DNA of 49,138 nucleotides from Flavobacteriales bacterium. Lineage in GTDB: Bacteria > Bacteroidota > Bacteroidia > DT-38. The DNA is taken from contig JABSPQ010000228.1 in NCBI GenBank assembly GCA_013214205.1, positions 1-49,138 of the forward strand, given 5' to 3'. Positions 8,956 to 17,841 of the stretch are shown piece by piece. Positions within the stretch are counted from its first letter, which is position 1; each line of letters begins with the position of its first letter. The translations under genes were made by a program, and so were the position numbers. Below the pieces are notes generated by a model. It did no database searches, was not told the origin of the DNA, and was given only the letters and a program-made list of their open reading frames with translations.

Positions 8956-8963
8956 TACTTTTG
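8956..8963 (+). promoter_or_regulatory. -7 promoter element upstream of the wza-like gene
   Basis: TACTTTTG matches the TAnnTTTG consensus and sits 20 bases before the wza-like ATG, which implies a very short leader. A TTTG at 8940-8943 is closer than the usual -33 spacing, so the upstream element is unclear. It suggests that the export genes can be transcribed separately from asnB and the glycosyltransferase. Confidence 0.5.
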
Positions 8964-8983
8964 TTTAAAATTTCACCCCAAGC

Positions 8984-9760
8984 ATGAAAAGAATATATCA
9001 ATATACTGGTTTAGCAATTTTGATGAGCATCTTGCTATCGTCTTGCTATATCAACCAAAGTGTGATGCTGAAAACCGATCGAGATTACACGTTTTCGGCC
9101 TTTCCGGATACAAGTAAAGAGGAATATATTATTTCGCCAAACGATGTATTTACTTTTAGACTGCTCTATAACGATGGGTTTAAAATGATCGATTTAACCA
9201 CAGATGGACAAGGTCAGAGAAATAACTTACGAAATCAAGGCATTACATATTTGGTTGAATTTGACGGCATGGTAAAATTTCCTTTGCTCCGAAGAATTAA
9301 CTTGGCAGGTAAAACAATTAGACAGGCAGAGTTAATGCTCGAAGAAATGTACTCGGCCTATTACGTTAAACCATACGTTGTACTTAAAGTAACGAATAGA
9401 CGGGTAATGGTATTTCCTGGAAGCAGTGGAGACGCCCAAATTATAAACCTTACGTACGAAAACACGACACTAATGGAAGCGCTTGCCTTAGCTGGCGGAA
9501 TTCCTTCTTCTGGTAAGGCAAAAAAAATTAAAGTAATTAGACAAAACCCCGGCAGCAAAAAAGGGCGTGATATATACCTGATAGATCTTTCAAAAATAGA
9601 AGGCATTCAACAGGGAGAATTAATTCTTCAGGCAAACGATATCATATATGTCGATCCAATACCAAACGTAGCATCACAAGCCTATCAAAACATTGCACCT
9701 TTTGTATCGTTACTAACAACATTTATATTGGTATGGTCAATCGTCGTACCAAATAATTAA
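8984..9760 (+). CDS. Wza-like polysaccharide export lipoprotein
   Basis: This 258-residue protein starts with a lipoprotein signal (MKRIYQYTGLAILMSILLSSC; lipobox Cys near residue 21). It continues with a polysaccharide biosynthesis/export (Poly_export) domain containing YIISPNDVF, and a SLBB-type domain around NLTYENTTLMEALALAGG. A hydrophobic C-terminal segment (VSLLTTFILVWSIVV) acts as the membrane-spanning tail, as in outer-membrane Wza-type channels. It would form the outer-membrane exit for a capsule or exopolysaccharide. The gene for its usual partner, a Wzc-like kinase, follows after 16 bases. The protein is shorter than Wza of E. coli but typical of Bacteroidota. Confidence 0.9.
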   Translation: MKRIYQYTGLAILMSILLSSCYINQSVMLKTDRDYTFSAFPDTSKEEYIISPNDVFTFRLLYNDGFKMIDLTTDGQGQRNNLRNQGITYLVEFDGMVKFPLLRRINLAGKTIRQAELMLEEMYSAYYVKPYVVLKVTNRRVMVFPGSSGDAQIINLTYENTTLMEALALAGGIPSSGKAKKIKVIRQNPGSKKGRDIYLIDLSKIEGIQQGELILQANDIIYVDPIPNVASQAYQNIAPFVSLLTTFILVWSIVVPNN

Positions 9761-9776
9761 TGTTTGAAATCAAATT

Positions 9777-12167
9777 ATGATTCAAAAAAGCTTTTCCAAT
9801 CTAAACGATGAGTTTGATGAAGGATTATTTCTCAATATTCTAAAGAGAAGTTTACCTTGGATCTTCCTGTTTCTTTTTACGGGAATGTTTATTGCATTTT
9901 TGATAGTCAGGTATTCGCAGGAAATTTATAGTTCCGATTCTATTATTCAATTAAGCGAGAACAATCAAGCGAAGCGAATCCTTAACGTTGAAAGCATAAT
10001 TGAACCAACTGGCCTATCGGGACAAATTGAACTCTTAAAATCGAATGTATTCATAAAGCGAGTACTGGAGCAACTTCCGCTCGAAATGTCATACTTTGTA
10101 AAGGGTACCTTTAAAGACAACGAACTCTATAAAAGATCGCCCTTTAATGTAAAGGCAAAAATAAAATCGGCCGAAATTTTCCATACAGATATTTCCATCC
10201 TTTTCACTAGCGAATATAACGCTAAGATTGCCTACGATCATGGAGGAACCTCGTTCAAAGGTAACTGCGACATCAGAGAATGGCTAAGCTTTCCACATTT
10301 CGATATGCAATTTTCGATACTAGATATTGAAAACATTTTGATTCAAAAAGAGAGTGATGAAAATGGTCATTATTATTTCAGAATCAACAACATAGACAAC
10401 CTAACAACAGAATACACGAGCCAACTTACGGTTGATATTGCGAATCCTAGAGCACGAACTATTAAGGTAGCTTTTGTAGATAACAATGCTAAAAAGAGCG
10501 CCGACGTTGTAAGTAAAATCGCCCAGGAGTTTATACTATACGACATTGAAAAAAAGGCAGAAAGTGCGAGTAATGTTATCAATTTTATCGATGATCAGCT
10601 AAACAGTGTTTTACAAACACTTAAATCGTCGGAAACATCTATGCATGAATTTAAACGAGAAAATAAATTTCGTTCTTCCGATCAAATCAGCATGAATTTC
10701 ATCAACATAATTGAAACTGCAAACACCGATTTAATTAATACCCATTTCGAACGAGAGTTAATAATAAAGATCGAAGAGGAAATTAACGATCAAAACGATA
10801 AAAGTGTTTACGATTTACTTTTACTCCTTAGTGGCGCACACTACGACGGTACAATTTCGACATTGGTTAACAACTTACACGTTTTATTAATAAAACGAGA
10901 GGAACTTTATTATTACGCCATGCCTGATAATAATAAGGTAGAATTAATTAATCATCAAATCAATGTTCAGAAAAAGCTACTTCTTCAAAGCATCAAAGGC
11001 ACAATTAGGCAGTTAGAATTAGAGGAGATTGCCTTAAAAGAAAAAATAAAAAATTACGAAGACAAAATCTATAGTAAACCAACCCAAGAATTAGAATATT
11101 CTCGACTTCAAAGAATCTTCACCATCCATGAGTCCTTCTTTACAATGCTCCAAGAAAAGAAAACAGAGTATGCCATTTCTAGAGCAGGATTTGTATCAAA
11201 CAACGTAATATTAAAAGAAGCCAAGGAACCAACCACACCTATTTTCCCAATTAAAACAAACATTCTCCTACTTAGCCTTGTAATCAGTTCTATTTTGGGA
11301 TTCCTCTTAGTTATCGTTCGATACTTTTTACACAGCACAGTATCTAGCATACACGACATTAAAAAGCATACAAATGCAACTGTTTTAGGTGTTATCCCAG
11401 TTTATACAGAGGATATTCCTGTATCACAATTATTGGTTGACAAAAAGCCCAAATCGATGATTTCTGAGGCTTTTAGATCCATCCGAACCAACTTACATTT
11501 TATTGATAATAAGAAAGGACCAAAAGTAATTGCCATTACCTCTACTGTTTCGGGTGAGGGAAAAACATTTATTGCCATAAATCTTGCAGGCATCATAGCC
11601 TTTACCGACTTAAAGGTAATTGTGCTCGATTTAGATATGAGAAAACCTAAGATCCATGTTGGATTTGGCGTAGAAAATATAAATGGGATGAGTACTTTGC
11701 TTATTGGTAAAGACAAACTGGAAGATTGCATCAATCACAGCACCTTAGATAATCTCCATTTCATTACAGCTGGCCCTATCCCTCCTAATCCTTCCGAGCT
11801 AATCCTTAATAACAAAATGGATGAATTACTCGAAAAATTAAAAACAAAATACGATATCATAATTATGGACAACCCTCCTGTTGGCATTGTAACCGATGGA
11901 TTGAGCAACATACAGAAAGCCGATTATCCTATTTATGTTTTCAGAGCCAATTACTCTAAGAGAAATTTCTCGCAAATTGTAAACCGACTTATTCACGAGC
12001 ACAACATCGATAACTTATCCATTATCCTTAACAGTGTTGGTTTCCAAAAATCCGATTACAACTATGGTTACGGATATGGATACGGATACGGATATGGTTA
12101 TGGATACGGATATGGCTACTACGAGGATATAGGTAAAGAAGAAAAGAAAAAAAGTTTTTTTAAGTGA
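9777..12167 (+). CDS. Wzc-like polysaccharide co-polymerase and tyrosine autokinase
   Basis: This 796-residue inner-membrane protein has a Wzz-type chain-length domain between two membrane segments (about residues 30-50, FLFLFTGMFIAFLIV, and about 500-520, LLLSLVISSILGFLLVI) with a long periplasmic coiled-coil part. A cytoplasmic BY-kinase domain follows: Walker A SGEGKT near 592-597, Walker A' VIVLDLDMRKP, and Walker B DIIIMDNPP. The C-terminus is the expected tyrosine cluster, here an unusual (Gly-Tyr)x9 run flanked by further Tyr, then a Lys-rich end. Autophosphorylation of this cluster normally controls oligomerisation and polymer export. The stop overlaps the next gene's GTG start by four bases, which indicates translational coupling. 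Confidence 0.93.
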   Translation: MIQKSFSNLNDEFDEGLFLNILKRSLPWIFLFLFTGMFIAFLIVRYSQEIYSSDSIIQLSENNQAKRILNVESIIEPTGLSGQIELLKSNVFIKRVLEQLPLEMSYFVKGTFKDNELYKRSPFNVKAKIKSAEIFHTDISILFTSEYNAKIAYDHGGTSFKGNCDIREWLSFPHFDMQFSILDIENILIQKESDENGHYYFRINNIDNLTTEYTSQLTVDIANPRARTIKVAFVDNNAKKSADVVSKIAQEFILYDIEKKAESASNVINFIDDQLNSVLQTLKSSETSMHEFKRENKFRSSDQISMNFINIIETANTDLINTHFERELIIKIEEEINDQNDKSVYDLLLLLSGAHYDGTISTLVNNLHVLLIKREELYYYAMPDNNKVELINHQINVQKKLLLQSIKGTIRQLELEEIALKEKIKNYEDKIYSKPTQELEYSRLQRIFTIHESFFTMLQEKKTEYAISRAGFVSNNVILKEAKEPTTPIFPIKTNILLLSLVISSILGFLLVIVRYFLHSTVSSIHDIKKHTNATVLGVIPVYTEDIPVSQLLVDKKPKSMISEAFRSIRTNLHFIDNKKGPKVIAITSTVSGEGKTFIAINLAGIIAFTDLKVIVLDLDMRKPKIHVGFGVENINGMSTLLIGKDKLEDCINHSTLDNLHFITAGPIPPNPSELILNNKMDELLEKLKTKYDIIIMDNPPVGIVTDGLSNIQKADYPIYVFRANYSKRNFSQIVNRLIHEHNIDNLSIILNSVGFQKSDYNYGYGYGYGYGYGYGYGYGYYEDIGKEEKKKSFFK
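12063..12122 (+). repeat. Imperfect hexanucleotide repeat coding (Gly-Tyr)x9
   Basis: Nine consecutive GGN-TAY codon pairs (12066-12119) are flanked by a Tyr codon on each side inside the tyrosine autokinase gene. Codons alternate between GGA, GGT and GGC and between TAT and TAC, so the DNA repeat is imperfect. It is still repetitive enough to expand or contract by units of six bases without breaking the frame. Confidence 0.85.
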
Positions 12168-12706
12168 AGTTTATAAATACACACATTCCCGATTTAATCG
12201 TGATTGAGCCGAGGATTTTTGCTGACGGGCGAGGCAGTTTTTTTGAATCATATAGTCAGCGTACTTTTGAAGCCAACGGAATAAACCTTGACTTTGTCCA
12301 AGACAATCAATCTAAATCGGATAAGAATGTTCTAAGAGGGCTACATTTTCAAAACGCTCCATACGATCAAGGTAAATTGGTTAGGGTTATTAAAGGAGCC
12401 GTAATAGATGTTGCCGTTGACTTAAGAAAAGACCAACCAACCTATGGACAGCATTTCAAAATTGAGCTTTCGGAAGACAACCAAAAAATGCTCATGATCC
12501 CTGCCGGTTTTGCACATGGTTTTTTAACATTGGAAGACAATACAATTTTCCATTACAAGTGTACCACGTTTTACAACAAAGAATCTGAAGACGGAATTAT
12601 ATGGAACGACAGCACTTTAAACATCGATTGGGGCATCGAGAACCCATCTTTATCGGATAAAGATGAAGAATTACAACATTTTGATCAATTAGTTAGCTTG
12701 TTTTAG
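12164..12706 (+). CDS. rfbC: dTDP-4-dehydrorhamnose 3,5-epimerase
   Basis: This 180-residue cupin-fold RmlC enzyme epimerises dTDP-4-keto-6-deoxyglucose at C3 and C5 on the way to dTDP-L-rhamnose. Signature segments are FADGRGSFFESY, the catalytic His61 in VLRGLHFQ, KLVRVIKGAVIDVAVDLR, and PAGFAHGFLTLED. The start is GTG at 12164, overlapping the kinase stop (GTGA). Length is typical. The usual partners rmlA, rmlB and rmlD are not in this window, so they must be encoded elsewhere, or this enzyme may serve a related dTDP- or CDP-sugar pathway. Confidence 0.92.
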   Translation: MKFINTHIPDLIVIEPRIFADGRGSFFESYSQRTFEANGINLDFVQDNQSKSDKNVLRGLHFQNAPYDQGKLVRVIKGAVIDVAVDLRKDQPTYGQHFKIELSEDNQKMLMIPAGFAHGFLTLEDNTIFHYKCTTFYNKESEDGIIWNDSTLNIDWGIENPSLSDKDEELQHFDQLVSLF

Positions 12707-12725
12707 ATGCATTAGCATAATTTTG
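12698..12725 (+). promoter_or_regulatory. Promoter upstream of the WecA-like transferase gene
   Basis: TTG (12698-12700) and TAATTTTG (12718-12725) are separated by 17 bases, a good match to the Bacteroidota -33/-7 pattern. The -33 part lies in the last codons of rfbC. Predicted transcription starts about 10 bases before the next ATG. Confidence 0.55.
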
Positions 12726-12742
12726 CTTTTTCGAAATTATCT

Positions 12743-13861
12743 ATGGGGGATTTATTTTACAATACAGATTTTCTTTTTCTAATTTACTTCTCCTTCTTTA
12801 TATGCACTGTTATTTTCTCAGCGCTTATCAATGGCATCTTTCTAAAATTCGCCAGAACACTTGGAATTAGAAACAACAACGACACCGTTGTTAGGTGGGA
12901 TCCAAATTTAAAACCTGCTTTGGGAGGCATTACATTTTTTATCTGCTTCCTATTTTCAATTGCGTGCTATTCAATTATTTTTCCTCAAGGAGGCACCTAC
13001 ATTAGAGACATTCAATTTATCGGCCTTTTACTAACTGCTGTTTTAGCTTTTTTAATGGGTTTGGCAGACGACGCATACAATACCAAGCCATTACTTAAAT
13101 TATTTGTACAGATTAGTTGTGGAATTATATTTATAATAACCAATACCAAAGTCCAGTTCTTTGAATCTTCCATGATAAATAACGCCATAACAATTTTTTG
13201 GGTAGTTGGCATTATGAACTCCATCAACATGCTCGACAACATGGATGCCATCACTTCTAGCGTAGGATCTATTATAATATTGGCGGCAATTGCATTCATT
13301 CTGCTTCAAAAAGATTACTCCATCGAATATCTACTTCAAAAAGATTTCTCCAGCCTTTACTTGTTAATGCTTGTTGGTGTGTTAGCCTCATTAATAGGGT
13401 TCCTGTTTTTCAACTGGCATCCATCTCGGTTATACATGGGCGATACCGGAAGTCAGTTTTTAGGAATAATTCTAGCGTTTGTAGGTATTACCTATTTCTG
13501 GAACGGATCGGATGTTGAAGGAAATAAAATCGTTTCCAAACAAATTATTTCTGGTTTGTTGATATTTATTATCCCTTTAACCGATACCGTTACCGTGATT
13601 ATTAACAGATTACTTAAAAGGCAATCTCCTTTTGTTGGTGGTAAAGATCACACAACACATCATTTACATTACTTGGGCATGACGGATAGACAAATTGCGT
13701 TATGTTTTACAGGAGTTACATTAGTTTCGCTAATGTTAACTGTCTTTTTCATAAATTACATCAAGACTTGGAACAACAATATTGTTATGCTTTTCTCCGC
13801 TTATATTGCGGCTATATTTGGACTATTATACTATGCTACAAAATACAAACTCAAAGATTAA
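12743..13861 (+). CDS. WecA/TagO-type undecaprenyl-phosphate sugar-1-phosphate transferase
   Basis: This 372-residue multi-pass membrane enzyme of the MraY/WecA superfamily attaches a sugar-1-phosphate, commonly GlcNAc-1-P, to undecaprenyl phosphate to start surface glycan synthesis. About ten hydrophobic segments are visible. Catalytic cytoplasmic loops are present: GLADDAY with Asp109/Asp110, NSINMLDNMDA with Asn162 and Asp165, MGDTGSQ around 232-237, and the His-rich KDHTTHHL near 301-308. It lacks the peptidoglycan-specific context of MraY. Its position after export and RmlC genes supports a role as initiating enzyme of the polysaccharide made here. Confidence 0.88.
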   Translation: MGDLFYNTDFLFLIYFSFFICTVIFSALINGIFLKFARTLGIRNNNDTVVRWDPNLKPALGGITFFICFLFSIACYSIIFPQGGTYIRDIQFIGLLLTAVLAFLMGLADDAYNTKPLLKLFVQISCGIIFIITNTKVQFFESSMINNAITIFWVVGIMNSINMLDNMDAITSSVGSIIILAAIAFILLQKDYSIEYLLQKDFSSLYLLMLVGVLASLIGFLFFNWHPSRLYMGDTGSQFLGIILAFVGITYFWNGSDVEGNKIVSKQIISGLLIFIIPLTDTVTVIINRLLKRQSPFVGGKDHTTHHLHYLGMTDRQIALCFTGVTLVSLMLTVFFINYIKTWNNNIVMLFSAYIAAIFGLLYYATKYKLKD

Positions 13862-13879
13862 ACTTTCGTAATACCAGCC

Positions 13880-14899
13880 ATGAATAAGAACCTTACATAT
13901 TTGGCTGCCCTCGCTATCGGGTCCATTTTAGTTTACAATCTATTTGTTTTTTCAATTGATAAATCGGCAGAAGACGCTAATTACGAACGTGATTTCATGT
14001 CGAGCTACAGAATATTTTCAATCAACACACCCGATACCATCAGGTTTGCTGGCGAAATTATACCCATTTTCAGAACCGATATAAAAGAAAAACTAGACAA
14101 AGAACTATTGGTTAACACCTATTGGCAATCTAATACGGTGTTGCTCTTAAAAAAAGCCAGACGTTATTTTCCAATTATCGAACCGATCCTTAAGAGAAAC
14201 GGCATTCCAGAAGATTTTAAATACCTCCCCATGATAGAAAGTGGATTTAAACATGTGGTTTCTCCTGCAAAAGCCTCTGGGTTTTGGCAAATTATGGAAG
14301 CCACTGGTAAAGGAGGTGGTTTAGAAATTAACAAAATGGTTGACGAACGTTACCATTTAGAGAAAGCTACACAACTAGCATGCGATTACTTAAACAGATC
14401 TTACAGAAAGTATAAAGATTGGACTTTGGCCGCTGCATCGTACAACATCGGAATGGGTAATTTGAATAGTAATTTAAGGAAACAGAAGGTTGACAGCTAT
14501 TACGATTTACTTTTAAATACAGAAACTGGTAGATACGTATATAGATTGGTTGCAATGAAAAGAATTGTGGAAAACCAAAACCAGCATGGATTCTATTTAA
14601 GAGACAAGGATCTGTACCATCAGCCAGAAACGTACGAGATAAAAGTAGATTCGAACATAGAGTTGGTAAGCTTTGCGTTCGCTAATGGAGTTAACTATAA
14701 AGTGATTAAATTATTTAACCCTTGGCTCAAAAAATCGTATTTAAATGTAGAGCAAGGTCAAAGCTACACCCTGAAACTCCCAGTACACACAGAAGATTAT
14801 TATGTGCACGAAGAAAATACTGTGTTTAACAAAGTTGAGGAAGTTGTGGTGCTAAAAGATAGCATTGCCATTGATTCTTTGGCACACGACACTAATTAG
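13880..14899 (+). CDS. Lytic transglycosylase (SLT/MltD-like) with degenerate LysM-like tail
   Basis: This 339-residue envelope protein has an N-terminal hydrophobic signal or anchor (LAALAIGSILVYNLFVF). It is followed by a family-1 SLT domain with catalytic Glu120 in LPMIESGF and the supporting segments ASGFWQIM, YLNRSYRKYKDWTLAAASYNIG and ETGRYVYR. It cleaves the MurNAc-GlcNAc bond of peptidoglycan, forming 1,6-anhydro ends. The C-terminal part (about 245-310, IELVSFAFANGVNYKVIKLFNPWL) resembles a LysM wall-binding unit but is divergent. It lies 18 bases after the WecA-like gene and could open the wall for export machinery, which is inference. Confidence 0.88.
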   Translation: MNKNLTYLAALAIGSILVYNLFVFSIDKSAEDANYERDFMSSYRIFSINTPDTIRFAGEIIPIFRTDIKEKLDKELLVNTYWQSNTVLLLKKARRYFPIIEPILKRNGIPEDFKYLPMIESGFKHVVSPAKASGFWQIMEATGKGGGLEINKMVDERYHLEKATQLACDYLNRSYRKYKDWTLAAASYNIGMGNLNSNLRKQKVDSYYDLLLNTETGRYVYRLVAMKRIVENQNQHGFYLRDKDLYHQPETYEIKVDSNIELVSFAFANGVNYKVIKLFNPWLKKSYLNVEQGQSYTLKLPVHTEDYYVHEENTVFNKVEEVVVLKDSIAIDSLAHDTN

Positions 14900-14946
14900 C
14901 AGTTAATCCAATACTGACTTAATACAATCTGTTATTTTATCAATTA

Positions 14947-17841
14947 ATGAAAGAATTTGAAGTAGCAAATGAGACCGAATATTTAGAGGTTATCGGAGCA
15001 AGAACCCACAACCTTAAAAATATCGACGTAAAAATCCCTAGAAATCAACTGGTTGTATTTACTGGTTTAAGTGGTAGCGGAAAATCATCGTTGGCCTTCG
15101 ACACAATTTATGCGGAAGGACAAAGAAGATACATTGAGACCTTTTCATCCTACGCACGTCAATTTTTAAACAAACTCGACCGGCCAGATGTAGATAAGAT
15201 TTCAGGATTATCTCCAGTTATTTCAATCGAGCAAAAATCAGTTAATAAAAACCCTAGATCTACAGTTGGTACCATTACCGAAATCTATGATTTTTTCCGA
15301 TTGTTGTACGCAAGAGCGGGAGAAGCCTATTCGTACGAAACAGGAGAAAAGATGCTGAGATACAGCGAAAGGCACATCCACGAATTAATCATTAAAAAAT
15401 ACGATTCTAAAGAAGTTTTAATACTTGCCGCAGTTGTTAAAGGCAGAAAAGGACATTACCGCGACCTTTTCGAAAAAATAATGAAACAAGGGTTTCTTAA
15501 AGTAAGGGTAGACGGAGAAGTAATAGAGCTAACGAGAAAAATGCAATTGGATCGATTTAAAATCCATGATATTGAAATTGTTGTAGATCGAATTATTGTA
15601 GAAAAAAGAGAGACCAAAAGAATTACGGATTCAATTCAACTGGCCCTCAACTTAGGAAATGGATTGGTAAACGTTTTAGACGTTGAATCTGGGGAAACTC
15701 AATTTTTCAGTAAATTCTTAATGTGCCCTACTACAGGTATTTCATACAAAGAACCGGCACCTAACCTTTTCTCATTCAACACCCCCTATGGAGCATGTCC
15801 TAAATGCAACGGATTGGGTGAAGTATCTGAAATAGACATCAAAAAAATAATTCCCGACGATAGTTTATCAATTAAAAAAGGTGCCGTTGCCCCAATTGGC
15901 AAATTTAAAAACAGTTGGATTTTCAAACAAATTGAAGCCGTTGCCGAAAAATACGAATTCACTTTAGATACCCCATTCTCGGAAATCCCAGAAAATGCCG
16001 TTTCTATTTTACTTTATGGAGCCGATGAAGTTTTTAAAGTAAAAGAAGACCTAAATACAGAAGGGCGAAATTACATGATGAGTTTTGAAGGCATCGTTAG
16101 TTTTATAGTTAGGCACAATGAAGAAGTAACATCCAATAGCATGAGAAAATGGATGGATGGCTTTATGAACAAAGTAACATGCTCGGATTGTGGAGGTGCC
16201 AGATTAAACAAAGAAGCGTTGCATTTTAAAATAGCCGACAAAAACATTGCGGAATTGGCCACAATGGATTTGAACGATTTATCTGATTGGTTAGAAAACC
16301 TTGAGGATAGGCTAACAGATAAGCAAAACAAAATTGCTACCGAAGTATTAAAAGAAATTAGAGCAAGAATCAAATTCATTTTAGATGTTGGATTAAATTA
16401 TTTGCAACTGAACCGAAGTTCTAAATCGCTTTCGGGTGGTGAGGCGCAGAGAATTCGACTAGCCACACAAATAGGATCGCTCCTTGTTAATGTATTGTAC
16501 ATTTTGGATGAGCCCAGTATTGGTTTACATCAGCGCGATAACAATCGACTAATCGATTCTTTAAAGAAATTAAGAGACATCGGAAACTCTGTAATTGTTG
16601 TTGAGCACGATAAAGACATGATTCTTGCAGCAGATTATATTGTAGACATTGGCCCAAGAGCTGGGAGGAATGGTGGAATGGTTGTAGCAGAAGGAGATCA
16701 AAAGACTTTTTTAGCGCAAGAATCACTTACCTCCGACTACATCAAAAATGTTAGAAGAATTGAGGTACCAAAGGAAAGAAGAGCCGGATCAGGAGAAGTA
16801 CTCTCTATAAAAGGAGCTTCCGGCAACAACCTTAAAAACATTGATGTAGATTTCCCTTTGGGAAAACTAATATGTGTAACAGGAGTTTCGGGAAGTGGGA
16901 AATCTACACTAGTAAACGAAACCCTCTACCCCATTCTTAACCAATTCTTTTATCGGTCGCACAAAAAGCCAATGCCCTACGATAAAGTAGCAGGAATAGA
17001 GCATGTAGACAAAGTAATTCAGATAGACCAATCGCCCATTGGACGTACCCCAAGGTCTAATCCGGCCACTTACACAGGTGTATTTTCCGAGATCCGCAAC
17101 CTGATGGCCAATTTACCCGAATCTAAAATTAGAGGATACAAACCAGGCAGATTTTCTTTTAATGTAAAAGACGGTAGGTGCGAAACATGCAGAGGTGCTG
17201 GGCTACGAACAATAGAAATGAACTTACTACCAGACGTTTACGTAAAGTGCGAAAACTGTAATGGCAATAGATACAATGAAGAAACGTTAGAGATTAAGTA
17301 TAAAGGAAAGTCGATTAGCGAAATACTCAACTTAAATATTGGCGATGCAACCGACTTTTTTGAAAACATACCGTATATAAAGACTAAGCTCAATGCCATG
17401 CGAGAAGTTGGATTAGAGTATATAACTCTTGGACAACAAAGCACCACCCTATCTGGTGGGGAGGCTCAAAGAGTAAAGTTAGCTACGGAACTAGCTAAAA
17501 GAGATACTGGCAATACCTTCTACATATTAGACGAGCCCACTACAGGGTTACATTTTGAAGATATAAGAATATTACTAGAAGTATTGACAAAATTAGCTAA
17601 CAGCGGTAACACTGTTTTAATTGTTGAACATAATTTAGACATAATAAAAATGGCAGATCACATAATAGATATAGGTCCAGAAGGAGGACGTTTCGGTGGA
17701 GAAGTTCTCTACCAAGGAGTTCCTGAAGGAATAGGAGAATCAGCCAACAGTCACACCGCTCGTTACTTGCTCGATGAATTAAAAATCACAAATAACAGCA
17801 CATATGAAAAAGAAAGACGAAAAGATAAAGAAGGCCTTTAG
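14947..17841 (+). CDS. uvrA: UvrABC excision nuclease subunit A
   Basis: This 964-residue damage-recognition ATPase of nucleotide excision repair has two ABC modules. Walker A motifs are GLSGSGKSS near residue 40 and GVSGSGKST in the second half; signatures are LSGGEAQRIRLA and LSGGEAQRVKLA. The second zinc module is intact (CETC ... CENC). The first zinc module keeps CPKC but its first pair reads CPTT, so one expected Cys is replaced by Thr. Length and order are otherwise normal. The next gene starts inside the last 38 bases of uvrA, which suggests co-expression. Confidence 0.97.
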   Translation: MKEFEVANETEYLEVIGARTHNLKNIDVKIPRNQLVVFTGLSGSGKSSLAFDTIYAEGQRRYIETFSSYARQFLNKLDRPDVDKISGLSPVISIEQKSVNKNPRSTVGTITEIYDFFRLLYARAGEAYSYETGEKMLRYSERHIHELIIKKYDSKEVLILAAVVKGRKGHYRDLFEKIMKQGFLKVRVDGEVIELTRKMQLDRFKIHDIEIVVDRIIVEKRETKRITDSIQLALNLGNGLVNVLDVESGETQFFSKFLMCPTTGISYKEPAPNLFSFNTPYGACPKCNGLGEVSEIDIKKIIPDDSLSIKKGAVAPIGKFKNSWIFKQIEAVAEKYEFTLDTPFSEIPENAVSILLYGADEVFKVKEDLNTEGRNYMMSFEGIVSFIVRHNEEVTSNSMRKWMDGFMNKVTCSDCGGARLNKEALHFKIADKNIAELATMDLNDLSDWLENLEDRLTDKQNKIATEVLKEIRARIKFILDVGLNYLQLNRSSKSLSGGEAQRIRLATQIGSLLVNVLYILDEPSIGLHQRDNNRLIDSLKKLRDIGNSVIVVEHDKDMILAADYIVDIGPRAGRNGGMVVAEGDQKTFLAQESLTSDYIKNVRRIEVPKERRAGSGEVLSIKGASGNNLKNIDVDFPLGKLICVTGVSGSGKSTLVNETLYPILNQFFYRSHKKPMPYDKVAGIEHVDKVIQIDQSPIGRTPRSNPATYTGVFSEIRNLMANLPESKIRGYKPGRFSFNVKDGRCETCRGAGLRTIEMNLLPDVYVKCENCNGNRYNEETLEIKYKGKSISEILNLNIGDATDFFENIPYIKTKLNAMREVGLEYITLGQQSTTLSGGEAQRVKLATELAKRDTGNTFYILDEPTTGLHFEDIRILLEVLTKLANSGNTVLIVEHNLDIIKMADHIIDIGPEGGRFGGEVLYQGVPEGIGESANSHTARYLLDELKITNNSTYEKERRKDKEGL

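Noticed and set aside
12063-12122. Short repeat array considered as CRISPR-like
   Set aside because: Units are six bases, in frame and without spacers; they simply encode Gly-Tyr.
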